From Lunularia cruciata (Eukaryota; Streptophyta; Marchantiopsida; Lunulariales; Lunulariaceae), in the NCBI GenBank assembly GCA_948567375.1, contig OX419757.1:47861665-47925664 (forward strand): a stretch of 64,000 nucleotides of DNA, read 5' to 3'. Below the pieces are notes generated by a model that did no database searches, was not told the DNA's origin, and worked only from the letters and a program-made list of their open reading frames with translations. The position numbers and the translations under genes were made by a program. Position 1 is the first letter of the stretch. Each line of letters starts with the position of its first letter. This document shows, piece by piece, positions 1-10,463 of the stretch.

Positions 1-482
1 ACTTTAGAGAGCGGATAGGTTGAATGCACCGAGAGGACAATTTCCCACACCTAGCTTTCTATTCCCAAATCCATTCCACATCAAGGTTATGTACATCCAG
101 CATGAGCAAATGAGGGTATTGCTAGTTTATCACTTTGGTGCAAAATTCATGGATAGGGTGATGAACTCACCAAACCCGATGATTCTACCTATGGTGATAT
201 ATGACAGAGAGTGGGATTTGACAATCTACATTCTACTATGATGATATGGATGTGAATGTCCCAAATCCTCTCCCTTTCAACACTCAAGTAGAAATCCATT
301 ATGTAGTGAGACCGAAAGTGATGTTTAAAGATTTTGTGGTTAGAAAATTTTGACAAGGAGTATTATCAACGAGTGATAGCTTCTGAGGTCCCAATGGCAG
401 TTCCGATAGTTTGTTCCCCTTCTAGAGTGATCGTATTGACTTTATATTGAAGTAGACATTAAAAATTGAGTTTTGCAAGAAC
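1..482 (+). other. Unassigned leader before chromovirus gag
   Basis: This stretch lies between the window edge and the probable gag ATG at 483. A 73-codon open frame (20-241), followed by a frame change, gives a peptide with YHFGAKFMDRV and NPLPFNTQVEIHY that I do not recognise. It does not resemble the 3' LTR at 5,012-5,746, so the 5' LTR must lie outside the window. It may be element leader or an older insertion site. Confidence 0.3.
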
Positions 483-1633
483 CATGGATCCACAATTGCA
501 AGAGTTGTTGCAAGGAATGCAAGGGATGTTGAATGAATTTTGAGAGATTAAGATGACCATAGAGACATTACAAAGTCAAGTGCAGATCCTCAGGAATGAT
601 CAAGCCATGCAAGAAGAAGAGCCATCTCAAAACCTAGTACTTGCAACCTGAAGTACTTAGAGAGGCACTTATGCCTACAAACCCTATCAACAATGAAGCC
701 ACATTGCCACTCCGGATGAAGAAGACCTGCAACATTGAGCCTTACAAGGGGCAGCATATGATGGGAGTAATGGAAAATTGGATCTTGAGAATGAATCAAT
801 ATTTCTGATTGTTCTCAATAGAGATCACGGAGCATGTTGCAGACGTGTTTTCATGTGGGTACTTGACCGATAAAGCCCTCACATGGTATGATGCTTGGGA
901 ATGATCCATGTTGGCAGAAAGAAGGGAGGTCACGTGGACATCAATGCAAGAAGGATTGTTGAAGAATTTCCAATCGGTGGATTTTGTGCAGATGGCTCAA
1001 ACCCAACTTTGGAGATTGAGACAAAAGAACACCATACAAGAGTATGTGGAGGCATTTTTGGATCTACAAGTTGCAATAGCCGACATGAGTCCAGTAGAGG
1101 CTCTTAAAAATTTCAAATGAGGGTTAAAGGAGCGGATTCACCAAGAAGTCATGGTACAAAATCCTCGTACGGTATTTGAAGCCATTGCTTGTGCACATAG
1201 AATAGCAAGAGCATTGGGTGGAGGTGAAGGAGTAGTTCCACCTCAACATTATTGGGCAAAAATGCCACACATGGGTGGACCCGTACCAATGGAATTGGGC
1301 AACCTTTGATTTTGAAATTGAGGAGCACGACCGCTTCAAGGGGAGCATGGACGGGTAGAAGAACAAAGAGATGGAGTCCCACAACAAGAGTGGAACTCAA
1401 GGAGAACAATACCATTGTTACAATTGTGGCCTTATTGGGCACATATCTACCAATTGTTGCACTTGTTTCCCTAGAGGCCCTCAACCTTCATACAGGCAAT
1501 CTTTGAACAACATGGAGAGGTGCATTAAAGAGGAGGAGGTGGAAAACACTTTGGAAAACAAAGATTGCGAGTAAATGTACCTCACGGCCTTACTGGCTCA
1601 ATAAGGAAGAAGAGAAGCAAGGGAAGGAAGAAG
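483..1633 (+). pseudogene. gag: Chromovirus gag (decayed), first element
   Basis: Capsid/nucleocapsid polyprotein remnant of a Ty3/gypsy LTR retrotransposon. It would package element RNA in cytoplasmic particles. I start at the ATG at 483 (MDPQLQELLQGMQGML). The frame then carries several stops. The capsid core is recognisable at about 840-1,250 (ALTWYDAW, a QLWRLRQ..TIQEYVEAFLDLQ segment, then a helix-rich block ending in MELGNL), which is the usual retrotransposon gag order. A zinc knuckle follows near 1,412-1,455 (YNCGLIGHISTNC), with its first cysteine just upstream (YHCYNC). The protease frame starts about 50 bases past the end of this region. The element is old: at least three nonsense codons and a frame change interrupt gag. 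Family assignment is firm from the pol and chromodomain downstream. Confidence 0.75.
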
Positions 1634-1678
1634 ACTAATGTGCAAAGATCTTGAAAGGAAACCTCACAAGTAATTGTC

Positions 1679-3540
1679 ATGAATGGAGCCCGAGAAGGCA
1701 ATCAAGTGAGAGTATTAATCAATCTGGGAGCAACAAAGAATTTTTTATCTTGCTCTGTTGCAATAAGATTGGGAATGGATCTAGAGAGAGATGGGAGTGA
1801 AGAAGTAGAGTTGCCTAATAGGCAAACAAAGAGGATTGAATCATTACCTAGATGGGTCACACTCTCTGTAGGAGAATATCGAGAAGCAATTGAATGGCAA
1901 GTGATACAATTAGCTCATTATGATGCAATCTTAGGCATGCCATTGATGGAGCATTACAACCCTATGGTAGATTGGAGGAAGAAAGTAGTGAGAACCCACC
2001 AATGGTCAATTATTGGGGTTAAAGAAAAATCACCTAGGTAGGATCTTCCTCTATATGTCATAGGGATGGCAATTGTCTATAAGACCGATAGATGTTTCAT
2101 GGGTCTAATAAGAGAAGTCCAGAGTGCACAACTCGATGGATAAATTCTTGAGAAATTGAAGGCTATGGTGGATGAATTTCAAGATGTCTTTCCCAATGAT
2201 CTACCCTCAAGATTACCACCAAAAAGGAGAGTAGATCATAAAATTGAGACACTCCCGAGGAAGACACCTCCTTGTAAGGTCCCATATCGCTTATCACCTC
2301 ATGAGTTGGAGGAATATAAGACTCAAATTGAGGAGATGCTGCCAAAGGGGTTCATCCCACCTAGCATATCACCATATGGGGCTCCTATCTTGTTTGTGAA
2401 GAAGAAGGATGGTACAATGCACATGTTCATTGACTATCGAGGTCTCAATCAACAAACAGTGAAGAACAAATACCCCTTATCTTGCATGGATGACCTGTTT
2501 GATCAACTCCATGGAGCAAGATACTTCACCAAATTGGACTTGCGGAGTGGTTACAATCAAATCCAAATTGTAGAGGAGGATGTGTACAAAACTACCTTTT
2601 GAACCAAGTATGGCCACTTTGAGTATCTTGTGATGCTTTTTGGCCTCACCAATGCACTTGCCACTTTCATGAGTCTAATTAATGACATATTTTGTCCATA
2701 CTTGGATAAGTCTATTATTATCTTCTTGGATGATATCTTAGTATATAGTAGCATGATGACGGAACACAAACAACATCTACAAGAGGTCCTCTAGATTTTA
2801 AGACAGAATCGATTGTATGCCAAAATCTCAAAGTGCAAGTTTGGCAAGTTTGAAGTAGACTACTTGGGGCATAGAGTAAGTGCAGAGAGCATTCAAGTAT
2901 TGACGGATAAAATAGAGGTCATTAAAAAATGGAGTGACCTAGAAGATCAGACTCAACTCAAGAGCTTCTTGGGGTTGACGGGATTCTTTCGTAGATTTGT
3001 CAAGGACTTCTCCAAGGTTGCACAACCTTTAACGGCACGACTTGGCAAGGGGAAGAAGTAAAACATGAGGAACCACACAAGAGTTGGCCTTTCAAGAATT
3101 GAAAGCCGCCTTGCTACATGCACCAATCTTGAACTGATATGACCCAAAACGTCCAATCAAGTTGGCTACAGATGCATTAGGCATAGCAATAAGAGCAGTC
3201 CTACAATAAGAGTGGCGTGACGGATGGCATCCAATTGCATATTTCTCTCAAAAGTTGTTACCAGTAGAGCATAACTACCATCTCATAGATAAAAAAGAGT
3301 TGGCCATCGTTCTAGCCACCAAGCATTGGAAGCACTATCTGGGCGAGAAGGCATTTGTAGTAGAGGCAGACCACAAACCTCTAGTCTACCTCGAGACGTA
3401 GAAGGATCTATCTTGTAGTTAGATCCGATGGGCAAAGTGGCGACAACACTTCAACATGATAATCACCTACATGGAAGGTAAGAAGCGACTTGCAGATGCA
3501 TTCACCCGCATGCCAATGGCAAACAACTTGGTGGCAGAGG
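1679..3540 (+). pseudogene. pol: Chromovirus pol: protease, reverse transcriptase, RNase H (decayed)
   Basis: The aspartic protease is at 1,679-2,041. Its catalytic motif reads LINLGATKNFLS, so the expected Asp of the D-S/T-G triad is Asn here; the flap-side ILGMPLMEHYNP is typical of the family. Reverse transcriptase runs from about 2,156 to 3,060 with [46 protein letters not shown] and the catalytic FLDDILVYS near 2,733, followed by CKFGKFEVDYLGH and FLGLTGFFRRFV in the connection region. RNase H follows at about 3,150-3,530 (ATDALGIAIRAVL, KELAIVLATKHWKHYL, DHKPLVYL). Motif wording matches plant chromoviruses rather than the Athila/Tat branch. Breaks include stops after the DVYKTTF block (2,600) and at 2,794, and a stop at 3,061. 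Non-functional. Confidence 0.85.
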
Positions 3541-3639
3541 TTAAGATTAACCCTAAATTTAGGCCAGAGATCTTGGCTGCTACAAAAACTGATCCACAGA
3601 TTGTAGAAGCACAATCATCCAAAGGCATCACTAGCACAC

Positions 3640-4998
3640 GAGGACTCACCTTTCATGATGGTAGATTTTGGATCCCAAATGTTCTAAAATTATGCACCAC
3701 CATTCTAGCGGAATGTCATGATTTGGCCATTGCAGGTCATGTTGGAGTAGACAAGACCTTGGATGCAATCCAACGCCATTATTATTGGCCTAAGATGAGA
3801 AACAACATGATGGACTACGTGTGCAGCTGCTTACTTTGCAATAGAACAAAGCTTCTAATCAAGCTCTTGCAAGGCTCCTTCAACCTCTCCCCACGCCTAC
3901 CCAACATTGGGAACAAGTGAGTATGGATCTCGTCTATGAATTACCAAATACCACCTCAAGGTATGACTCCATGGTGATCTTTGTGGACTGGCTCAGCAAA
4001 ATGATTCATGTACGCCCTTACCACCAAGGATGTGACCGCTCCACAACTAGCTCAAGTATACTTAGATGCAGTCTTCTCTCACCATGGCTTGTCTAGAGTA
4101 CTTATCACTGATAGAGGCACTCGATTCACCAGTTTTTTTAGCAAACACCCTTTGGTTTCTTCAAAACCAAGTTGGCTATGTCCACAACTTACCACCCACA
4201 AACAGATGGCCAAACATAGCGGGCTAATTGCACAATTGAAGACATGTTACGCGACTTCACCTTAGAAGAGCAAGAGAGGTGGGACACCCTACTCCCATTG
4301 GTGGAATTTGCTAACAACATTCAGTGAATGCATCCATCCAAGTCACTCCGTTCCTCCTCATGTATGGTGAGCATCCCTTCACACCTTCTAGCTTGATGAA
4401 GATCCGTCCAGTGGCTACCAAGGTCGATGCAGTCAATATGTTTGTTTCTAGAATCCAACAAGGTGTGGAGAGCGCCAAGCACAGATTAAAGATTGCACAA
4501 AATTGATAGAAGGAGGATGCTGATGCACACCGTAGGTACATGGAGTTCAATGTTGGGGATCAAGTGTGGCTATCAACAACCAACCTCACATTAGTTGGAC
4601 CTCGTAAGCTCAGACCTCATTTTATTGGGCCTTTCTCGATTCTTTGTCGCGTTGGCATTGTGAGCTATCACCTTGAGCTACCACCACACATGAAGATCCA
4701 TCTTGTGTTCCATGTTTCCCTACTACGCAGATATGCTCCCCGCTCAGGCTTGGGTCATTCCACCCAAGACATTTGACCTTGTCCGACACTCATTGATGGC
4801 AAAGAGGAATATGAAGTGGAGCGTATTCTCCAAAAATGCATGTGTGGTACTCGCCATCCGCGGGTGGAATATCTAGTATAGTGGAAAGGTTACTCCCTCT
4901 ATGAATCAACCTGGGAGCTTGCTGCCAATTTGACACATGCACCGGTGTTGGTGCAAGCATTTGAGCAACAATTGCACAACGAGGATGTTGCGTCTTAA
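3640..4998 (+). pseudogene. pol: Chromovirus integrase with C-terminal chromodomain (decayed)
   Basis: Integrase joins element cDNA to host DNA. The zinc-binding HHCC module is visible at about 3,715-3,850 (HDLAIAGHVGVDKTLDAI then CSCLLC). The catalytic core follows with MDLVYELPNT (first Asp), a second Asp in TDRGTRFTS and the TYHPQTDGQ region near 4,190. Frames shift repeatedly between these blocks. The GPY/F module is at 4,540-4,740 (FNVGDQVWLS, GPFSILCRVG). A chromodomain ends the protein at about 4,800-4,990: EEYEVERILQKC, VEYLV, a stop, then WKGYSLYESTWELAANL. In chromoviruses this module binds modified histone H3 and steers integration. The coding region ends at TAA 4,996-4,998, overlapping the polypurine tract. 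Confidence 0.85.
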
Positions 4999-5011
4999 AA
5001 AGAGGGAGGTC
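4997..5011 (+). other. Polypurine tract
   Basis: A 15-base purine-rich run (AAAAAGAGGGAGGTC) ends directly at the 3' LTR. This is where plus-strand priming is expected in an LTR retrotransposon. Confidence 0.75.
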
Positions 5012-5746
5012 TATAATACCAAGAGCTAGCCATATGATCTAGATGCGGAATTTGGTTTGGTAACATCTAGAATGATGTTATACATGATGGTCAAAATAGA
5101 TAAGATAGAAGTATCACCAAAAGAGTACTTCTACAAATAGAGCACAAACCAAAATAGACTTGAGAACCTTAGAACCAACAGCTAGACATATGATTTGAAG
5201 GTAAGAATTGGTTTGGTAACATCTGGAAGGATGTTACACATGATGGACTAAACAGATTAGAAAGAAGTATCACCAAAAGGGGACTTCTATTAATAGAGTA
5301 GGAACCAAAATATGCCTAAAATCTTTGAAGGCAATTTTGGAGGCCTAAACGGATGAATTAGGCCTTGAAAATGTGCAAATTCCTCCCCCAATAGAGGAGA
5401 AGTTGGCCTTCCCTCCCCCTTGGTTTGTCTCATTGAGAGCTTTCCAATGGTACCTTACTCATGTGATTTTGAGACTCCTACAAGAAGATTCTCTAAAAGA
5501 TTCCATCCAATCAAAGCTTGTTTGACCAACCAGATAGGACCTAGACCGAGTCACCCATCCAAGTAAGTAATCCAAGGGTGGAGCTTGCTGACATGTCACC
5601 TATTTGTGTGCTTAATCCTATGGTGAAGTTTCCTTGGATGAGATCCTCTTTGTCTATATAATAAAGAGAAGGTGCTCCTTTGGGGTACCAAATGTTGAGT
5701 GTGTAATTTGTGTTTCTCTCTCTTCTCTTGTCCTTGGAGTATTACA
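5012..5746 (+). repeat. 3' LTR of first chromovirus
   Basis: 735-bp LTR directly after the polypurine tract. It starts TATAATACCAAGAGC and ends GAGTATTACA. The solo copy at 8,478-9,215 (opposite strand) shows that the ancestral start was TGTAATACC, so the terminal TG has mutated to TA here. TCTATATAATAAAG near 5,653 is the likely TATA box. The start of U3 holds a tandem duplication (see 5,016-5,328). Confidence 0.85.
5016..5328 (+). repeat. Tandem duplication inside U3
   Basis: Two diverged units of about 156 bp. Both contain TTGGTTTGGTAACATCT, a GATGTTA(T/C)ACATGATGG block, GAAGTATCACCAAAAG and a (C/G)ACTTCTA..AATAGAG block. The solo LTR at 8,478-9,215 has the same two units, so the duplication predates both copies. 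Confidence 0.7.
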
Positions 5747-5749
5747 AGT

Positions 5750-6955
5750 TGGGATGGGTTCCAAAGTAGGCTTCTTCTTCTTCTTCTTCTTCTTTGTTGG
5801 AAGCAATTCATTAGTTTTAAATGGGTGCAACAATTGTGCTTCATCATTTGGGTCTTCTTCTCCTTTGTCCACTTTGGGAGACAAAATTTGCATGGGCTCC
5901 TCACTCCCCAACTTTGTACTCCAAGCAATACCTACAACTCATTCCTCAGCTGACCCCTTTCTTGACAATGAATATCTCTTCCAAGTTGCCTTCAATGACA
6001 TGCTTTTACTCCCATTATCTTTTGACAAAGGTTCCAACTCCATGGGTTACTCTTTTTTCTAAGAAAATTGAACCTTTGCTTGAGCCACCATAAGATTTTG
6101 CCAAATCGTAATAGAGTTGTATGTCTCTACCACTTGCACAAACTTCTTGGTCTAGGTATATTCTTCATCCACTTTGTAGTACTTAGTGATCTCTTTTGAC
6201 AAGTTGAGATCCTTGGTGAAGTAAGCTGGATGATGCAAGTGGGATGGAAGTTTTTACTTCTCCTCATTTGTTAACAAGTTCATACCAATGTAGAAATGAA
6301 CAATAAAGGGGGGCCACAATAGTGGTAGAACCTTCCATCATGTCTTCAAACAAATTGATGACTAGCTCATGAAAGATCCTTGCCCAACTAACTAGCTTCT
6401 ACAAGTGTATGAGCTAAGAAGAAGATAACACGGTTTTGATTGACATATTTTGTTTTGTTTCAAACAAACTAACTGCATTTATTTTTTTTGGTGATAGTGC
6501 ATAAAGGTAAGTTCTTCATGTCTTCAACCTTATACTCATTTGTGGATTTCTCCTTGATAAATGAGTCATTGATTCTTTGCTTCAGTCATTTGCTAAGTCT
6601 ATTGTATGGGGTATCAATACAAGCTTCCCAAAATGGGGATCAATCCATGCCCAACACCCATTGTCATTGGTCCTCCATCCATATTATGGGACATCCTTGT
6701 AACAACTTCCCACTCAAATTCTATGCATTATTGTGAGTTTCCTACAACATAGCTCCATACGCAAGACCCTAATTCCATAACAAGAAATCCATCTTTCTTT
6801 TCTTGATGTGGTTGGTTCAACATTATAATCCCCACTTGGAAATCTTTAGAGGTTTACTCAAGATTTCTACTACCTCACTTGTCTTCACTTTGATCCTTCC
6901 CATTCAATTTCATGCACCAATGCAATTCCTACTCCATTTTGCAATTGCTGATTAG
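5750..6955 (-). pseudogene. Divergent relic of the giant-LTR ORF family
   Basis: Read on the - strand, this segment translates in pieces to a protein related to the U3 ORFs at 35,761-38,381, 43,201-45,540 and 61,318-61,697. Shared blocks in order: NDSFIKEKSTNEYKVEDMKN (compare RDAFSLKCTKNNYKVESYKD in the copy at 36,250), VIFFLAHTLVEASWARIFHE (compare AVFFHKMFAGEPINWAKCLH), and FIVHFYIGMNLL (compare FVPFATHFYFGLNLL). After the conserved block comes an acidic, lysine-rich tail, as in the others. No known domain is recognised. Several stops interrupt it. It begins directly after the chromovirus 3' LTR, so the chromovirus may have inserted into it; the other flank lies outside the window. Confidence 0.55.
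5771..5795 (+). repeat. CTT microsatellite
   Basis: About eight CTT units. On the - strand they read as a lysine run inside the relic ORF at 5,750-6,955. Confidence 0.9.
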
Positions 6956-6956
6956 G

Positions 6957-7935
6957 GAGGAAGATAAGTCCAAGATAAAATTTTAGGCTATTGATCCTCA
7001 CAGAAAGGATGTGTTATATTAGTGGAGGTTCTTACCATTTGGGTTAAAGAATGCTCATGCTGAGTTCTAGAGGATCATAGATAAGATCCTAGTTGGATTG
7101 GATTTTGCTTGGTGCTATATTGATGACATTTTAGTTTGTAGCACTATTGTGGAGGAGCATGAGCAATAGTTGTTGGAGGTGTTTGGGAGGTTGAGATCTC
7201 ATGGACTCAAATTACATCCTAGGAATTGTAGGTTCTTCCATGAGCAGGTTGAGTATTTGGGTCACATTATCTACCCCGGAGGACTTGGTGTTCAACAAAC
7301 CAAGGTGGAGGCTATTGCATGTATTCCTTGGCCTACAGATGTGAGTAGAGTGCAAGCATTCCTTGGGTTGGTGAACTTCTATTGCTGTTATATTAGAGGA
7401 TTTAGTGCCATTGCCAAGGCCTTGACAAAGTTGACCAAGCTTACACATGAGTGGTGTTGGGGAGATGAGTAGGAGAGATCTTTTGTAGAGCTTAAGGAGA
7501 GGTTAACATCTTCTCCTATTTTGAGGAGACTGATCAAAGGATGACCATTTTAGGTTCATACTGATTGGAGTATGTTGGGGCTTGGAGCAGTGCTCACCCA
7601 ACATGATGATGAGGGAAAGGAGTTTGTGGTCGCTTAGGCTAGTCGCTCCAACAATTCAATGGAGGCAAAGTATAGTTCATATGAGAGAGAGCACTTGGTA
7701 GTAGTTTGGGCAGTAGCACATTTCTGATGTTACCTATTTTGGTAACTCTTTCACTCTTATCACTGATCATCAGCCGCTGAAGTGGTTGATGGAGTTCAAC
7801 AAGCTTTTAAGGAAGCTTGCATGATGGGCTCTGATTTTATAGGAGTATGATTTCAAGATTGTTCACAAACCTGGAGTGGTGAACCGTGATGTAGATGGGT
7901 TGAGTAAAAACCCATGTCCCAACCAGTAGGATCAA
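6957..7935 (+). pseudogene. pol: PHD-type Ty3/gypsy element: reverse transcriptase and RNase H (decayed)
   Basis: The fragment starts inside reverse transcriptase (FLPFGLKNAHAEF at about 7,030, catalytic CYIDDILVCS at about 7,112). The connection region follows (LKLHPRNCRFFHEQVEYLGH, IYPGGLGVQ, AFLGLVNFYCCYIRGFSAIA), then RNase H (HTDWSMLGLGAVLTQHDDEG, KEFVVA, SNNSMEAKYSSYERE, DHQPLKWLMEF by frame change). It ends with VHKPGVVNRDVDGLSKNP near 7,870-7,915. Gag, protease and the N-terminal half of RT are absent. Nonsense codons and frame changes are frequent. The IYPGGLGVQ and YSSYERE wording differs from the chromoviruses in this window, so it is a separate family. Confidence 0.8.
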
Positions 7936-8219
7936 ACCGGAGCACGTTGGCATGGTGAGATAGATGAGGAGATGGTGCTACGGTGCCATGCATTGGCCTT
8001 TTTATGTATATTTTCTAAGGCTTTGGTGGTATCTCTCTCAAGGCATACAAGAGGAGTTATTGAGGTCATAGATCCAAAGAGTGAAGATATTGGTACAGTT
8101 CAGCGAGACATTCATGGTGACGTCTTAGTGATGGACTATTTTTGCACTGGTGTTGTAGGTGGCACAGTTGGGGCCAAGGAGAGAGACCATGTTCTTCAAC
8201 AAGCCAGATAGTTCAGATT

Positions 8220-8477
8220 GGAGGGCAGACACCTATTGCATGTATGGGAGGATGGTAGAGTGAGAGTAGTACCACTTCCATCTCAGAGCTATAGTTGGCC
8301 CGTCATGCTCATGAGGAGCTAGGACATTTTGGAATAAAGCATACATATAGCTTACTCTAGAGTCACTATTGGTGGCATGGTATGCAAACCAAGGTACAAC
8401 AGTTTGTTGCCAGATGTGTGATTTGTGACTGAGTTAGAGCATCATTCAATGCTCCTACACCATAATTACACCATTAT
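8220..8477 (+). pseudogene. pol: PHD-type element integrase, zinc-binding N-terminus
   Basis: Contains HAHEELGHFGIKHTYSL, then YWWHGMQTKVQQFVARCVIC, i.e. the HHCC zinc module of an integrase, followed by RASFNAPTP. The coding sequence is cut at 8,478 by a solo LTR and resumes at 9,216, where the remaining bases of the target site are duplicated (ATTAT and ATTAC). Confidence 0.75.
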
Positions 8478-9215
8478 TGTAATACTCTGAGGACAAGAGA
8501 AGAGAGAAAACACAGATTGCACACTCAAAAAATCGATGCCTCAAAAGAGCACCTTCTCTTTATTGTATAGACAAAGAGCATCTCCTCCAAGGAAGCTCCA
8601 CCATAGGATTAGGGACACAGATAGGTGACATGTCAGCAAGCTCCACCCTTGGATTACTTACTTGGATGGGTGACATGTCTGGTCTAGGTCCTATCTGGTT
8701 GGTCAAACAAGCTTTGACCAGAGGGAATCTTTTAGGGAATCTTCATGTAGGAATCTCAAAATCACGTAAGGTACCGTTGGAAAGCTCTCGACGAGACAAA
8801 GAAGGGGGGAGGGGAGGCCAACCCCACCTACATTAGGGAGGGGGGGATTTGCACATTTTCGAGGCCTAATTCATCCGTTTAGGCCTCCAAAATTGCCTTC
8901 AAAGATTTTAGGCATATTTTGATTCCTACTCTATTAGTAGAAGTCCCCTATTGGTGATACCTCTTTCTGATCTATTTAGTACATCATGTGTAAAATCCTT
9001 CCAGATGTTACCAAACCAATTCTCACCTTTAAATCATATGTCTAGCTATTGGTTCTAAGGTTCTCAAGTCTATTTCGGTTTCTGCACTATTAGTAGAAGT
9101 ACTCTTTTGGTGATACTTCTATCTTATCTATTTTTACCATCATGTATAACATCATTCTAGATGTTACCAAACCAAATTTCACATCTAGATCATATGGCTA
9201 GCTCTTGGTATTACA
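8478..9215 (-). repeat. Solo LTR of the first chromovirus family
   Basis: 738 bp, same family as the LTR at 5,012-5,746 but inverted. Ends are TG (8,478) and CA (9,214-9,215). Flanks ATTAT (8,473-8,477) and ATTAC (9,216-9,220) are a five-base target duplication with one mismatch. There is no internal sequence, so it arose by LTR-LTR recombination. It splits the PHD-type integrase and is therefore younger than that element. Confidence 0.85.
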
Positions 9216-10153
9216 ATTACCTATCATGGGATTGGGTTATAGTTGGAGTTTGGACTTTGTCGGACCTTTACCGTTGATTGTGAGACATCATTGGTATGTT
9301 TTGGTGATGATGGAGCACTTTTCCAAGTGAATTGAGTTGGTGGCACTTCCTGACAAGTCCAATGAAGGGACGGCTTACTTGTTCCTAGATCGAGTTATTA
9401 GTCATTTTGGTGCAGTAGTTGAGGTTTTGACTGAGCAAGGTACAAAGTTCTTGGGGGAGTTTCAGGTCTTGTGTGACAAGGCTTTGATTGATCATCATAC
9501 TACATCTTGAGATCACCTTGAGGCATATGGCTTAACAGAGAGAGTGGTTCAGATGGTGAAAAGAGGAATGCAAAAGTATGGTTTGCACAGAGGCCACTTG
9601 GGAGATTGGGATCTCCAATTACCTTGGTTGGCCATAGGTTATAGTTCAGCCATCAAGCCTCCTTAGCATCCTTCTCTCCTTACTTTCTACTCTATGGACG
9701 AGATCCACATTTACCTGCAGCCATTCCTCAAGATGCTATCGTAGTCTTGGACTTGGATGATCTAGATGTATGGGTGAGCGCATGTTCTCAACAGGTAGAG
9801 ATCTTTTGCAGAGTGATATCGATGGCCTTTAAGAACTTGGCAATTGCTCAACATAGGGATACCTTACGTTATGCTACTATTCAAGGAGGAGGTTATAGAC
9901 TCTAGATTCATTGATTTCATCCAATGACTATGTATATCTACAGTGGACAACATCGACAATACTTGATGTTTTGACAAGCCGCACTATCTTGAAAGTGCGT
10001 GAGGTTTTGCCATCTTGAGTCCTTATGTTAGAAGAATGTGATGATGTTGTTTGGAAGGATCATGTACGCAATTGTGCGCCATGCCACCTCCCAAACATTG
10101 ATGGTACTATGGACCCAAGCTTGGCACTTGTACGTGTACGCTTGAGGTTGAGG
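9216..10153 (+). pseudogene. pol: PHD-type element integrase, catalytic core and C-terminus
   Basis: The core begins at about 9,246 with LDFVGPLPLIVRHH (first catalytic Asp), VLVMMEHFSK, then LFLDRVISHFGAVVEVLTEQ, where the second Asp (normally TDQG) reads TEQG. LIDHHTTS, HLEAYGLTERVVQMVKRGM carries the catalytic Glu in LTERV. Then QKYGLHRGHLGDWDLQLPW. Downstream frames give a decayed C-terminal module, with LDLDDLDVW near 9,750 and DDVVWKDHVRNCAPCHLPN near 10,040, leading into the PHD finger. Two stops and one or more frameshifts are present. The homologous segment on the - strand at 41,700-42,082 supports the reading. Confidence 0.75.
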
Positions 10154-10288
10154 TGTATGTTATGTGGTTCTTTTGGTGGAGCTGCTACTATATTAGTGTG
10201 TGATAATTGTTTGAGAGGATGGCATATGGCATATATGACTCCTCCCCTCACGGTGGTTCCTCAAGGATAGTGGTTATGCCCTAGATGT
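10154..10288 (+). pseudogene. PHD finger at the end of the Ty3/gypsy pol
   Basis: About 45 codons directly downstream of the integrase in the same frame as NCAPCHLPNIDGTMDPSL. Ligand pattern: CMLC, then LVCDNC, then GWH, then PPL, VPQG, stop, WLCPRC. This is the C4HC3 spacing of a PHD zinc finger, including the Trp before the penultimate Cys. The seventh ligand reads Tyr here (HMAYM) but is Cys in the second copy (HMACM, near 41,600), so the ancestral module was complete. The stop at 10,268 (TAG) probably replaced CAG (Gln). Known PHD fingers read histone H3 tails; in chromoviruses the same position is held by a chromodomain. A targeting role is inference. Confidence 0.8.
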
Positions 10289-10463
10289 ACTTGACCTATA
10301 GCTAGTTCATTCTTTATATGGTATAGATTGCAGACATACAACTAACAATGGGGCTCCATAACACCCTGCCTCTTGACCTTTGCCCATTATAGGGTATACC
10401 ATATACTTGGAGTAGATGGCTATATGGAGTTAGAGGGACCTGACCGCCGGGTAGTGTGGCAAT

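Noticed and set aside
5634-6062. 142-codon + strand ORF with a Phe-rich run
   Set aside because: The Phe run is the CTT microsatellite; the - strand reading matches the giant-LTR ORF family instead.
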